Below are positions 9,360 to 18,281 of a stretch of DNA of 64,000 bases, piece by piece; the stretch's first letter is position 1; the number at the start of each line of letters is the position of its first letter. The position numbers and the translations under genes were made by a program. This DNA comes from JAAFHB01 sp942493325 (GTDB taxonomy: Bacteria > Bacteroidota > Bacteroidia > Bacteroidales > Prolixibacteraceae). The stretch covers positions 3,224,001 through 3,288,000 of the forward strand of contig OW818689.1 in the NCBI GenBank assembly GCA_942493325.1, read 5' to 3'. The notes beneath the pieces are model-generated. The model saw only the letters and a program-made list of their open reading frames with translations. It searched no databases and had not been told where the DNA came from.

Positions 9360-9881
9360 ATGAAAGCAAAACTTCTGTTATTTGTTATGTTAGTCGCATT
9401 AACTTTCTCTGTTAAAGCTCAGACTAACGAAGATACGCCCTTTAAAATCGGGGTTGGTGCAATGATCGGTCTTCCTGTAGGTGATTTTGGTGATATGGCA
9501 AGCCTGGCTTACGGGTTCGATTTAATGGGTGAATATGCTGTTGGACCTTCAGTTGCCCTCACGCTAAGTATCGGGTATGTTGATTTTTCCAAGAAAAGTG
9601 AATGGAAAGACCTGGAGGACGAACTGGACACAAAATTAAAACTGGGTATCATACCAGTTCTTGCTGGTGCAAAGTTTTATTTTTCTGACCAGATTTATGG
9701 TAGCGCTCAGATTGGCCTTTCTTTTGGAACGGAAAGTGGTTCAGGAAGCGCCTTTACATTTGCCCCCGGAGTTGGTTACAAAATTTCAGAGAATTTGGAT
9801 CTTTTGCTTAAATACCAGTCAGCAACCAAAGATGACGTAGATAAGTCATTTTTGGGACTCAGGGTGGGATACACTTTCTGA
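9360..9881 (+). CDS. small outer-membrane beta-barrel protein
   Basis: 173 aa. A Sec signal peptide (MKAKLLLFVMLVALTFSVKAQ) is followed by about eight alternating amphipathic strands ending in an aromatic residue (LGLRVGYTF), the mark of an outer-membrane barrel folded by BAM. Glycine-rich turns and motifs such as FYFSDQIYGSAQIGLSFG fit the OmpW/PorT-like 8-stranded family. The function is unknown, and it stands alone between two non-coding gaps. Confidence 0.78.
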   Translation: MKAKLLLFVMLVALTFSVKAQTNEDTPFKIGVGAMIGLPVGDFGDMASLAYGFDLMGEYAVGPSVALTLSIGYVDFSKKSEWKDLEDELDTKLKLGIIPVLAGAKFYFSDQIYGSAQIGLSFGTESGSGSAFTFAPGVGYKISENLDLLLKYQSATKDDVDKSFLGLRVGYTF

Positions 9882-10253
9882 TTCTTTAATTAACAGCGTC
9901 AAAATCTTGCTTTGCAACAATTCTTTTTATTAGTGCGGGATACATTCCCGTACTAATATGCTATTTTGGTATTACCACTTTTTTGGTATTACCACTTTCC
10001 CCAACCGATATTACATTTCGGTTTAAAAAACTGAAACTTAATAATTTTCACATCGTATTTTAATGATACTTCCCTGTGACCGGATTTGAAAAATCATCAT
10101 TTGATTGTGCTTCAACAGGATGTCAATATTGTGTTCGGCATAACATAAAATGATAGAATCAAGGTTACACCAGTTCAGACACAGGCTTTTAAAGCTGATG
10201 AAAGCCTTGTACTTAATCCAAAGTCATCAGCTATACCTTAAAAACAATATAGC
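9882..10253. other. non-coding gap with hairpin and short direct repeat
   Basis: A hairpin near 9931-9953 (AGTGCGGGA ... TCCCGTACT) may end transcription of the beta-barrel gene. A 17-bp unit (TTTTGGTATTACCACTT) is repeated in tandem at about 9964-9998. I see no convincing gene in the rest. Confidence 0.5.
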
Positions 10254-11132
10254 ATGAGTCATTTATTTGGAACATCAGGAATGGGATGGTTGCCCGACTA
10301 TCCCGATTTTAGGGATTACACCGTGGAAGAGGAAACTGTAAAGGGCATGCTTGCAGAAGCAGGAGCCGAAAAAACTGCAAAAGCAACTCTGCCTGCTACA
10401 GCCGATTTAAGGCCATGGTTTTCTCCCATAGAAGATCAGGGACAAATTGGGTCCTGCACCGCCAATGCCGGTGTCGGGATGGTCGAGTATTTTGAACGGC
10501 GGACCCACGGGAAGCATATCGACGGATCAAGACTCTTTCTCTACAAGGTAACCCGCGGACTGTTGCACTGGACAGGTGATACCGGAGCCTTTCTTCGCAC
10601 CACCATGGGCGCATTAGTGCTGTTTGGAATTCCCCCTGAAGAGTACTGGCCTTATTTAACTGCTGATTACGAAAAAGAACCTACAGGTTTCTGCTATGCC
10701 TTTGCGCAAAATTACAAGGCAATCAGCTATTACCGCCTCGATCCCCCGGGAACCCCGGCAGCAAAGCTATTGAATCAAATCAAGACAAACCTTGCCGCAG
10801 GACTTCCATCGATGTTCGGATTTACAGTTTATAATTCAATCGCTCAGGCTGCTACAACAGGAAAAATTCCCTATCCGACCAAATCGGAAAAAATTGTTGG
10901 AGGACATGCGATTGTTGCGGTAGGCTACGACGACAATATGAAGATAAAGAGCACAACAACAGGTGCGACCGAAACTAAAGGCGCATTTTTGATCAGAAAT
11001 TCATGGGGAACTGAATGGGGAATGGATGGCTATGGCTGGCTGCCTTATGAATTTGTCAATAAAGGACTTGCTGCGGACTGGTGGTCGCTGATCAAGCAGG
11101 ACTGGGTGGACACGGGGGTATTCGGACTCTAA
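10254..11132 (+). CDS. papain-like (C1A) cysteine peptidase, cytoplasmic form
   Basis: 292 aa. The catalytic set of papain-like peptidases is complete: oxyanion Gln62 and nucleophile Cys68 in DQGQIGSCTANA, His218 in VGGHAIVAVGYDD, and Asn249 in LIRNSWGTEWG. There is no signal peptide and no long propeptide. Only about 55 residues precede the catalytic core, including PDFRDYT, which is typical of bacterial C1A proteins of this compact kind. The substrate is unknown. It is a single gene with a strong hairpin downstream. Confidence 0.9.
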   Translation: MSHLFGTSGMGWLPDYPDFRDYTVEEETVKGMLAEAGAEKTAKATLPATADLRPWFSPIEDQGQIGSCTANAGVGMVEYFERRTHGKHIDGSRLFLYKVTRGLLHWTGDTGAFLRTTMGALVLFGIPPEEYWPYLTADYEKEPTGFCYAFAQNYKAISYYRLDPPGTPAAKLLNQIKTNLAAGLPSMFGFTVYNSIAQAATTGKIPYPTKSEKIVGGHAIVAVGYDDNMKIKSTTTGATETKGAFLIRNSWGTEWGMDGYGWLPYEFVNKGLAADWWSLIKQDWVDTGVFGL

Positions 11133-11173
11133 TCAAAGTTTAAAGGGCTGCAGTCTGCTTCGCCAACTATGTA

Positions 11174-11220
11174 AAAGGACTTTATAAGGGCCAGTGCCCT
11201 TGTAAAGTTCTTTTCGTTTT
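11174..11220 (+). terminator. intrinsic terminator after C1A peptidase
   Basis: A long imperfect stem (AAGGACTTTATAAGGGC pairing with GCCCTTGTAAAGTTCTT, loop CAGT) is followed by TTTTCGTTTT. Confidence 0.82.
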
Positions 11221-11340
11221 AAGTTGGTTTTTCTAACATAATAATGATAAAATGAAGCCGAATAAAAAAAACACCTTCCTTTGTCACAAATAAACCTTGT
11301 TTTACGACTTATTACCAAAGGACCAATTTAAATCTAAATA

Positions 11341-11826
11341 TTGAACTCATTCGAGGAAATATATGCTGCCCACTACACGACCATGTATCGTGTTGCCAAA
11401 AAAATGGTTGGTAATTGCGATGATGCCGCAGATATAGTTCAGGATGTTTTTGAATTTCTTTTTGATAAGCTCAAAAATGGCAGTCCGGTTCTTCACCCTA
11501 AAAGCTGGTTATACCGGGCAACAACAAATAAATGCTGTGATAACTTAAAGAGGTTAAAACGATTTCAAAGCCTTGATACATTATGCGACCGTAAAAACGA
11601 AGACGAAAGCATCGAAACCCGGGAAATGAAGGCTGCCATACAATATGTTTTATCGAAATTGAATCCGCAGGAAAAAGTTTTAGCAATACTTTATGGTGAA
11701 GGGTTGTCCTATAAGGAATTATCGGAGGCAACAGGTATAAAGCTTACATCCATTGGAAAAATGTTGTCGCGCACACTAAAAAAGCTGGAAACAGAATTTA
11801 AAAATCAACACCATGAGCTGTATTAA
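11341..11826 (+). CDS. ECF RNA polymerase sigma factor
   Basis: 161 aa from a TTG start. Region 2 is DDAADIVQDVFEFLFDKL with LHPKSWLYRATTNKCCDNLKR. Region 4 is LSYKELSEATGIKLTSIGKMLSRTLKKLE, a helix-turn-helix for the -35 element. ECF factors direct RNA polymerase to a small regulon, usually for envelope stress or regulation of surface systems. The next gene overlaps by 14 bp and encodes a membrane protein with a zinc-binding anti-sigma motif, so the pair is a sigma/anti-sigma operon. Confidence 0.9.
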   Translation: MNSFEEIYAAHYTTMYRVAKKMVGNCDDAADIVQDVFEFLFDKLKNGSPVLHPKSWLYRATTNKCCDNLKRLKRFQSLDTLCDRKNEDESIETREMKAAIQYVLSKLNPQEKVLAILYGEGLSYKELSEATGIKLTSIGKMLSRTLKKLETEFKNQHHELY

Positions 11827-12262
11827 TTCAGAAATAATTCAAATTTATATCGACAGGGAAGCAACGCCGGCGCAGGTTATCAAAATTGAAAAACACATCG
11901 CCGAATGTGAAAAATGCGCCGCAATGGTCAATCATCAATTAAAGCTAATATCCGGTGTGAAAAAGGCTGTACACCTTTTGTCGGATAATTCGGTTCAAAT
12001 TCCTGTAATGGTATATGCCCCGCGACAGCTAAAAACTATCACATTAAAGGTTAAAAGACTCATTTATATCCTTTCGGCGGCTTGCATTTTGCTGTTTGTA
12101 TTGATTGATATTCCCGGAAAATCACCTTTGGTTCAGTCTGAGATTACAATTCCACCAGGCTCAGGATGGGAAGTCGATGCCAACCGACCTTTATCGCAAC
12201 AACAATTAATACTGAGTGTCAGTGATGCGAAAGGGAATGTAACCGAATATCTGATCAGGTAG
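11813..12262 (+). CDS. membrane anti-sigma factor with zinc-finger motif
   Basis: 149 aa. The N-terminal cytoplasmic domain has the ZAS motif H28-x3-C32-x2-C35 (KHIAECEKC), as in RsrA/ChrR-type anti-sigma domains. One transmembrane helix follows (about 83-100, LIYILSAACILLFVLIDI), then a short periplasmic tail of about 48 residues. It should hold the ECF sigma encoded just upstream at the membrane until a signal arrives. The 14-bp overlap of the genes suggests equimolar production. Confidence 0.78.
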   Translation: MSCINSEIIQIYIDREATPAQVIKIEKHIAECEKCAAMVNHQLKLISGVKKAVHLLSDNSVQIPVMVYAPRQLKTITLKVKRLIYILSAACILLFVLIDIPGKSPLVQSEITIPPGSGWEVDANRPLSQQQLILSVSDAKGNVTEYLIR

Positions 12263-12314
12263 TAAAATATTTTCTGTAATTCTGAATTTCAATAGTTTAA
12301 CGAAAACATAAAAA

Positions 12315-13586
12315 ATGAAAAAATTAACTTTTGCTTTGCTGGTTCTGTTTTTTGCAATGTCGGTCACTGCGCAAAATTTAATCGATGTATATAAAAAAGG
12401 GATTGTCAAACTGGTTCCGGATGCAGAATATGCCCGCACTAACGATTGGGACAAAGTATTCAATACATTTTCCGATACTTTATATGGCAAACCGATGGGG
12501 AACCGAAAATCGCTGTTCATAATGCCTGATGGTTCTGTGGTTGTCAATCACGCATACAGAAACTACTTTACCAGGTTCACACCCGATGGCCGATTTGAGA
12601 AAGAATTTGGGGTAAAAAACAGCAGCGGAAAACAGTTTAAAAAAGTGAATGCAATACAGGGCATCATCAATAACAACACATTTTATACCGGTCTCGACAA
12701 TATGGGTAAAATGGTTTGTTTCGATTTCAATGGTAACTTCGTCAAATCGCTGACCCTGGATTACATGACAAAACAAATGGTATCGCTTCCCAATAAAAAG
12801 ATTGCGGTTGTAGGATGGGTGATATGGGAAAAAAAATTCAGGGATTTTGTTGCAATAGTTGATTATGAAACAAACAGCCAGAAAGTGATCTGGGAACATT
12901 ATACCGAAAGATGTCCGCAAATGACCGGCTGCTCACTCTTCAATTACGGATACTCATTTAAGGAACGCGGTGCATTTTCGATTAATACAATGCCTTATAC
13001 AAAAGAAATTGGGATGACTTCACCGCCCAGGATTGCTGCTGTCGGAAACCTGCTGGTTGTAGCAATTCCTACAACGGGAGAAATATCAGTATACGATTCA
13101 AATGGAAACGTACAGTCAAAAGACAAGATCGGATGGGCAAATACGTATCTTTCTGTTGATGAACAAAAAGAAATCCAGCAAAAAGCGATTGACCGTTTTA
13201 AAAAGGCAAATCCATTCTATGCCAGCTGGGCGTCGAAGGAAGAAAATAAACAGGCTTATGATTATATACTGCAAAGAATGGAAGCCGATCTGACAAAGAT
13301 TTCAGACCCCCTGCCAATTCCTGTTTTCTCAACGATTATCCAGGATTCGGATGGAAATTTACTTTTCTTTGAATTTCCCAAAGAAGATAATACCAACAGG
13401 TTTAATGTCTGGATTTATGAGAAGACCGGGAAGTTTGTTTGTCAGAGCAGTTTTGTATGTGATGAATACAATCTTGAAATCAATCCGTCAAAGATGGTCT
13501 TTCATAATGGATATATCTATGGGTTACAGACTATCAAAAACAGCTCGGGAGTTCCATTAAGACTGGTCCGTTTTAAAATACAGTAA
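12315..13586 (+). CDS. secreted propeller-like protein, possible partner of the sigma pair
   Basis: 423 aa with a Sec signal peptide (MKKLTFALLVLFFAMSVTAQ). The body resembles a six-bladed beta-propeller: repeated strands with aromatic-Asp/Asn-Gly turns (FTPDGRFEKEFG, CFDFNGNFVKSL, VYDSNGNVQSK, IIQDSDGNLLFFEF). It has no catalytic motif I recognise. It begins 52 bp after the anti-sigma gene on the same strand and may belong to the operon as a periplasmic sensor or as part of the regulon. It could also be an unrelated 6-bladed NHL-like protein. Confidence 0.6.
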   Translation: MKKLTFALLVLFFAMSVTAQNLIDVYKKGIVKLVPDAEYARTNDWDKVFNTFSDTLYGKPMGNRKSLFIMPDGSVVVNHAYRNYFTRFTPDGRFEKEFGVKNSSGKQFKKVNAIQGIINNNTFYTGLDNMGKMVCFDFNGNFVKSLTLDYMTKQMVSLPNKKIAVVGWVIWEKKFRDFVAIVDYETNSQKVIWEHYTERCPQMTGCSLFNYGYSFKERGAFSINTMPYTKEIGMTSPPRIAAVGNLLVVAIPTTGEISVYDSNGNVQSKDKIGWANTYLSVDEQKEIQQKAIDRFKKANPFYASWASKEENKQAYDYILQRMEADLTKISDPLPIPVFSTIIQDSDGNLLFFEFPKEDNTNRFNVWIYEKTGKFVCQSSFVCDEYNLEINPSKMVFHNGYIYGLQTIKNSSGVPLRLVRFKIQ

Positions 13587-13597
13587 ATCCCGAAAAT

Positions 13598-14170
13598 CTA
13601 TTCTGCAATGATGTTGAACCTTTCCAATAATCCGGCCAGGCTATCTTTTGAGAACCTGGCTTTTTTCATCCGGTTTTCTGTCGGATCGATTGAATAATGA
13701 TAAGCGGTGCGGAAATCAGCTTTTTCAAGGTTTGTCCTCCCGAATATTGCTCTGTCCATGTCGCAGTTATCAAAAATAGCACCGGTAAGATCAGCTTCTG
13801 TAAAGTCGACCTCCTGTAGATTGCAATATTTAAATTTGGTTCCCTTAAGTTTGAGCTTATAAAAGGAGGCCAGGTTCAACAGGCAGTTTTCGAAATTAAC
13901 AGATAACAGGAAGTCGTTACATTCACTGAAATTTAACCCCAAAAGTTTACAGTTGATGAATTTCACTGACTTAAATGAAGAATTTCTGATCCTGGTCATA
14001 CTTAGGTTACAATCTTCAAACGCACAATCAATAAAGGTTATATTTGTCAGGTCTGCATTGGCAAAATCACAACTTTTGAAGGTGCACCTTTCATATTCCC
14101 CTTTAATTAATTCCTTGTCCGGCAAATCATCTTTTCCGAAAACAGTACTTTCAAAGATTTTCAATCCCAT
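13598..14170 (-). CDS. pentapeptide-repeat protein (Qnr/McbG-like)
   Basis: 190 aa made of about 30 A(D/N)LxX-type pentapeptide units (CDFANADLTNITF, FTEADLTGAIFDNCDMD), which fold into a right-handed quadrilateral beta-helix. The C-terminal tail, YHYSIDPTENRMKKARFSKDSLAGLL, is the ending typical of Qnr/McbG-like members. Some of these bind DNA gyrase as DNA mimics and protect it from quinolones or microcins. Whether this chromosomal copy protects gyrase cannot be told. It converges with the propeller gene, 11 bp apart. Confidence 0.85.
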   Translation of the reverse strand: MGLKIFESTVFGKDDLPDKELIKGEYERCTFKSCDFANADLTNITFIDCAFEDCNLSMTRIRNSSFKSVKFINCKLLGLNFSECNDFLLSVNFENCLLNLASFYKLKLKGTKFKYCNLQEVDFTEADLTGAIFDNCDMDRAIFGRTNLEKADFRTAYHYSIDPTENRMKKARFSKDSLAGLLERFNIIAE

Positions 14171-14254
14171 TAATTAATATTTATTACCTGAATTTAGATT
14201 AACATTTACGGTGATTAGCGTGACTTGTTCGAAAATCTCAGACGCTTTATCCCA

Positions 14255-14854
14255 TCAACGGTAAACGAAACCGATCACAAATTCGGTTATCCTGTAATGT
14301 TGATTATCGATGGAAGCAATCACATTTTTCACATCATTAAACCGGCCAAAGCCATAGTTCATCATCAATGAGACATTCATTCTTCTGTACAAACGCCTTT
14401 CATATCCCACTCCAAACCGCGCTCCCAAACCTTTCGCATCAAACTCGTCGATATGCATTGAGATATATTTGGAAAAACCGCCGGACAATTTTACAAAAAG
14501 ATCGGCTTTTTTAAAAGGAAAGACTTCGATCTCCCCAAAAAAATTACTTATACTTTTCCCTTTTGCAGGATCGACATAGAAATTTCCATAGGATTCGAGT
14601 AGCCAGCCATTCACGTTTATACCCGTCCGGAGCCATCTGAAAGGGATGAATCCGGCGTTAAAACCCAGTGCAAAGCAAGTGTTACGTGTTGAAAGGTCAT
14701 TCCTTGAGAGTTTCAACAATCCTATGCCCGTATCCATCCCCATATAGAACTTCTTCCTGATGGAGTCTCCCTGAGCCAAAGCCTGTTGTGTAAAACAGAA
14801 TAGAATTCCAATAATAAAAAATATGACTGCAAGCAATTTTCTGAAATTGTTCAT
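14255..14854 (-). CDS. outer-membrane beta-barrel protein
   Basis: 199 aa. A Sec signal peptide (through about residue 28, QQALAQ) is followed by amphipathic strands with glycine turns (FYMGMDTGIGLLKL, GARFGVGYERRLYRRMNVSLMMNYGFG) and a closing strand ITEFVIGFVYR. It resembles the PorT/OmpA-barrel class. The function is unknown. Confidence 0.72.
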   Translation of the reverse strand: MNNFRKLLAVIFFIIGILFCFTQQALAQGDSIRKKFYMGMDTGIGLLKLSRNDLSTRNTCFALGFNAGFIPFRWLRTGINVNGWLLESYGNFYVDPAKGKSISNFFGEIEVFPFKKADLFVKLSGGFSKYISMHIDEFDAKGLGARFGVGYERRLYRRMNVSLMMNYGFGRFNDVKNVIASIDNQHYRITEFVIGFVYR

Positions 14855-14930
14855 ACAACCGCTTTATGAAATATAAAGGTAGGAAATTGCAGGCAATATT
14901 CAATCAGAGATATCAGGTGTTTTAAATGCG

Positions 14931-14960
14931 TGTAGAGACAGGGCATGCCCTGTCTCTACA
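14931..14960. repeat. 30-bp perfect palindrome, GTAGAGAC family
   Basis: A perfect palindrome centred on GGGCATGCCC, with arms TGTAGAGACA and TGTCTCTACA. It is unrelated to the sucD terminator that follows 40 bp later. The same GTAGAGAC arm recurs in the array and palindrome at 31.9-32.1 kb, so these are members of one dispersed family. Confidence 0.85.
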
Positions 14961-15000
14961 ACACCACCAACACGATCATCAACAACACCCCGCAGACACA

Positions 15001-15026
15001 AAAAAACCCGGTATAAAACCGGGTTC
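15001..15026 (-). terminator. intrinsic terminator of sucCD
   Basis: Read on the minus strand: stem AACCCGGT ... ACCGGGTT with a 5-nt loop, then a run of T. It lies 50 bp after the sucD stop codon. Confidence 0.88.
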
Positions 15027-15075
15027 TGACATTTATTTTTAACACCGTAACAGGATGTACCTAAATAATTAGGGG

Positions 15076-15948
15076 TTACCTTTTTAACAGTTTTATTAGC
15101 AGTTCCGGTATTTCGGCTGGTTGCCGGGCTACCTGAACGCCTGCATTTTCGAAGGCTGCAATTTTCTCGGCCGCAGTACCTGTTCCGCTCGAGATAATTG
15201 CCCCAGCGTGTCCCATTCTCTTCCCCGCAGGAGCAGTCTGTCCCGCGATAAAGCTGACAACAGGTTTTGAAATATGCTCGCTGATATATTTTGCAGCCCG
15301 CTCCTCGGCATCTCCACCAATCTCGCCAATCAGAACAATCGCTTCAGTCTCGGGATCATCCTCAAACATTTGCAATAATTCCTGGTAATAGAGCCCGGCA
15401 ACCGGGTCTCCGCCAATTCCGACACATGTACTTTGCCCAAGTCCGCTGCTGGTCAACTGGTATACCATTTCATAGGTTAAAGTTCCGCTGCGGCTCATTA
15501 ACCCGATATTTCCTTTCTTAAAAATGCTTCCCGGCAAAATTCCGACCAGCGCCTCATCGGGGGAAATTAGTCCCGGACAATTTGCACCGATCAGCTTTGT
15601 GCCCATCTTTTGCAAATAAGGGGTGATTCTAACCATATCCAATGTCGGAACCCCTTCCGATATGGCAATCACCAGTTTGATTCCGGCTTCAGCCGCTTCA
15701 AGTACAGCATCGGCAGCAAATGAAGCAGGCACGAAAATAACTGAAGTATTGGCGCCGGTTTGTTTAACGGCGTCGGACACTGTATTAAAAACAGGAACAC
15801 CACTGACAAGCTGCCCTTTCTTCCCCGGGGAAACGCCACTGACTAATTTTGTTCCGTATTCGATCATTTTTTGGGTATGGAAACTTCCATCACGACCTGT
15901 GATACCCTGAACCAGCAATCGGGTATCTTTATTGACTAATATGCTCAT
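15076..15948 (-). CDS. sucD: succinate-CoA ligase, alpha subunit
   Basis: 290 aa. It has the CoA-binding Rossmann N-terminus (VQGITGRDGSFHTQKM), GANCPGLISP, MSRSGTLTYEM, and the phosphohistidine H247 in KRMGHAGAIISSGTGTA. With SucC it interconverts succinyl-CoA and succinate with formation of ATP or GTP in the TCA cycle. It is the second gene of the sucCD operon, 18 bp after sucC, and is followed by a terminator. Confidence 0.98.
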   Translation of the reverse strand: MSILVNKDTRLLVQGITGRDGSFHTQKMIEYGTKLVSGVSPGKKGQLVSGVPVFNTVSDAVKQTGANTSVIFVPASFAADAVLEAAEAGIKLVIAISEGVPTLDMVRITPYLQKMGTKLIGANCPGLISPDEALVGILPGSIFKKGNIGLMSRSGTLTYEMVYQLTSSGLGQSTCVGIGGDPVAGLYYQELLQMFEDDPETEAIVLIGEIGGDAEERAAKYISEHISKPVVSFIAGQTAPAGKRMGHAGAIISSGTGTAAEKIAAFENAGVQVARQPAEIPELLIKLLKR

Positions 15949-15966
15949 ATTTTTTCTTTAAATAGG

Positions 15967-17109
15967 TTATCTTAAAAAATCGACACTCAGACTGATTGCT
16001 TTTTGTGCCGCTTCACTCATCGTTTCAACAGTCGGAAGATTGGCTTTCCGTAAAATTTCGAGTCCTTCTTTTGAGTTGGTTCCGGAGAGCCGGATCACGA
16101 TCGGGATCTTAATCTTGATTTGTTCAAGCGCTGCAATCAATCCTTTTGCCACATCGTCGCAACGGGTAATCCCACCAAATATATTGATCATGACCACTTT
16201 CACACCTTTGTCCGAAAGAATCAGATTCATTGCATCGATCACCTTCTGTGGATTAGAGCTGCCGCCAATGTCCAGGAAATTTGCGGGTTCGCCGCCGTAT
16301 AGTTTTATCATGTCCATTGTGGCCATGGCAAGACCCGCCCCGTTAACCATACAACCGATGGAACCGTCGAGCCGGATATAGGACAGACCCTTATCCTTCG
16401 CATCGATCTCTTTTTTTTCGTCTTCGGTTGGTTCGTTGAGTGAGTGAATATAAGGTTGACGATACAGTGCATTATCATCAAAATTCATCTTCCCGTCGAG
16501 GGCAAGCAGCTTACCTTCGGAGGTTATAACCAATGGATTTATCTCGACAAGAGAAGCATCGGTTTCAACGAATACCTTGTACAATTTCTGGAAGAGATCT
16601 ACTGCCTGATTGACTAATTTCGAATCATCGAAAAGTGAGAAGGCAATTTTACGTGCCATAAAAGGGGCCATTCCCAAATCGGGATCGATCGTAAATTTGA
16701 GGATTGCATCCGGATTTTCTTTGGCGACCTCCTCAATTTCAACACCACCCTCGCGACTGACCATAAAAACAGCAGATTTTGTGTTCCTGTCGATGGTTAT
16801 GCCTGCATAAATTTCGCTTGTAAATGAAACACCCTGTGCTACAAGCACCTTTTCAACGGTAAATCCTTTGATGTCCATACCCAGGATTTTCTCAGCGGCA
16901 GCGGTTGCTTCTTCTGTATTACGTACAAGCTTAACACCCCCAGCCTTCCCTCTTCCCCCGGTAAGAACCTGGGCTTTAATCACATTAGGAAAGCCAAGCT
17001 GAATGGCCGCATCCTGGACCTGCTTTACTGTATGACATAAGATTTCATTGGTAACGGGAATCTCATAACGTGCTAAAACCTCTTTAGCCTGATACTCATG
17101 AATTTTCAT
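15967..17109 (-). CDS. sucC: succinate-CoA ligase, beta subunit (ADP/GDP-forming)
   Basis: 380 aa. ATP-grasp N-terminus with KAQVLTGGRGKAGGVKLV, the metal-site region LVEINPLVITSEGKLLALDGKMNFD, and the CoA-ligase domain with NIFGGITRCDDVAKGL. It supplies the nucleotide site of the enzyme. Head of the sucCD operon, with a good minus-strand promoter about 110 bp upstream. Confidence 0.97.
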   Translation of the reverse strand: MKIHEYQAKEVLARYEIPVTNEILCHTVKQVQDAAIQLGFPNVIKAQVLTGGRGKAGGVKLVRNTEEATAAAEKILGMDIKGFTVEKVLVAQGVSFTSEIYAGITIDRNTKSAVFMVSREGGVEIEEVAKENPDAILKFTIDPDLGMAPFMARKIAFSLFDDSKLVNQAVDLFQKLYKVFVETDASLVEINPLVITSEGKLLALDGKMNFDDNALYRQPYIHSLNEPTEDEKKEIDAKDKGLSYIRLDGSIGCMVNGAGLAMATMDMIKLYGGEPANFLDIGGSSNPQKVIDAMNLILSDKGVKVVMINIFGGITRCDDVAKGLIAALEQIKIKIPIVIRLSGTNSKEGLEILRKANLPTVETMSEAAQKAISLSVDFLR

Positions 17110-17218
17110 ATTTGGATTAATTATTTGTGAAACACTCCACTTTCAGAAATTACCCTTATATTAACATTTTTATTTAAAATTGGTTTCGAACCGGGTTCCT
17201 GATTTGGTTTGATGGGGC

Positions 17219-17248
17219 CAAATATAGGATATTTTATATACTCAACAA
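17219..17248 (-). promoter_or_regulatory. sucCD promoter (TTG-N19-TATATTTG)
   Basis: On the minus strand, TTG (17248-17246) is separated by exactly 19 nt from TATATTTG (17226-17219), the Bacteroidota housekeeping arrangement. This predicts a leader of about 100 nt before the sucC start. Confidence 0.65.
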
Positions 17249-17318
17249 GAAATCTGCCTAAAATCAGCTTTTTGCTGTCCAAATTATTATTCTTTTGCGC
17301 CGGAAAAATTAAGTAAAT

Positions 17319-18176
17319 ATGTCGTCAAAAATCTTAACGCAAATTCGCTCCTACACGGTCATGGTTATCGGTCTGGCACTTTATTCCTTTGGGATTACTG
17401 CCTTTCTGATTCCGCTAAAAATTGCCGCAGGCGGTGTAACCGGCATTTCGATGCTGGTCTATTATGCGACAGGCTTCGGAACAGGATATACCTACTTCAT
17501 CATCAATATTTTTCTCGTCATTCTGGCTATTAAAGTACTTGGGGCCAACTTTGGATTAAAAACGATCTTCAGCATGTCGATCATCTCGGTATTGCTGAAT
17601 GTAATGCAAACTTATATCACCGAACCAATTCTGAGTGATATGTTTTTATCCGCGGTCCTGAGCGGAATTCTGGGGGGAGTAGGCATCGGATTAATATTCA
17701 ATGAAGGAGGAAGCACCGGAGGGACAGACATTATCGCGATGATCATCAACAAATACCGGAACATCAGTCCCGGCAGGATCATTATGTATTGCGATGTCAT
17801 CATTATTGCCTCTTCGTATTTCGTATTGGAATCGGTTGAAAAACTGGTTTATGGTTACGTATCAATGTGGGTTGTAGCCTACTCAATTGATGCATTACTG
17901 ACTGGTGCCCAGCAATCTGTTCAATTATTTATTGTTTCGGAGAAATACGAACAGATCGCCGATTTTATCAATTCGCAAGCCAGGCGCGGATTAACAATTT
18001 TTGATGGAACAGGATGGTACACCCGTCAAAATGTTAAAGTAATTATGACCGTGGTACGCAAACGTGAGTCACCTGAAATTTTTCGCAAAATTAAAGAACT
18101 GGATCCCAACGCATTTATCTCCCTGAATTCGGTAATGGGTGTTTATGGCAAAGGTTTTGATCAGCTCAAGTACTGA
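17319..18176 (+). CDS. YitT-family membrane protein
   Basis: 285 aa. Five or six transmembrane helices occupy residues 10-195, with the glycine-rich YitT motifs (LIPLKIAAGGVTGISMLVYY, GIGLIFNEGGSTGGTDIIAMII). A C-terminal DUF2179 domain (about 215-275) resembles PII/ferredoxin-like ligand-binding folds. The family is widespread and its substrate is not settled. It is transcribed divergently from sucCD. Confidence 0.9.
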   Translation: MSSKILTQIRSYTVMVIGLALYSFGITAFLIPLKIAAGGVTGISMLVYYATGFGTGYTYFIINIFLVILAIKVLGANFGLKTIFSMSIISVLLNVMQTYITEPILSDMFLSAVLSGILGGVGIGLIFNEGGSTGGTDIIAMIINKYRNISPGRIIMYCDVIIIASSYFVLESVEKLVYGYVSMWVVAYSIDALLTGAQQSVQLFIVSEKYEQIADFINSQARRGLTIFDGTGWYTRQNVKVIMTVVRKRESPEIFRKIKELDPNAFISLNSVMGVYGKGFDQLKY

Positions 18177-18281
18177 ATATTCCCTCAAATAATTAATTTA
18201 GCCGATCGTCAATCGGAAAGATAACAGCAGTTATGTTGTCTTTCTATGCTGTTGCATTAATTGAAAATAAACTTTTTAAGG

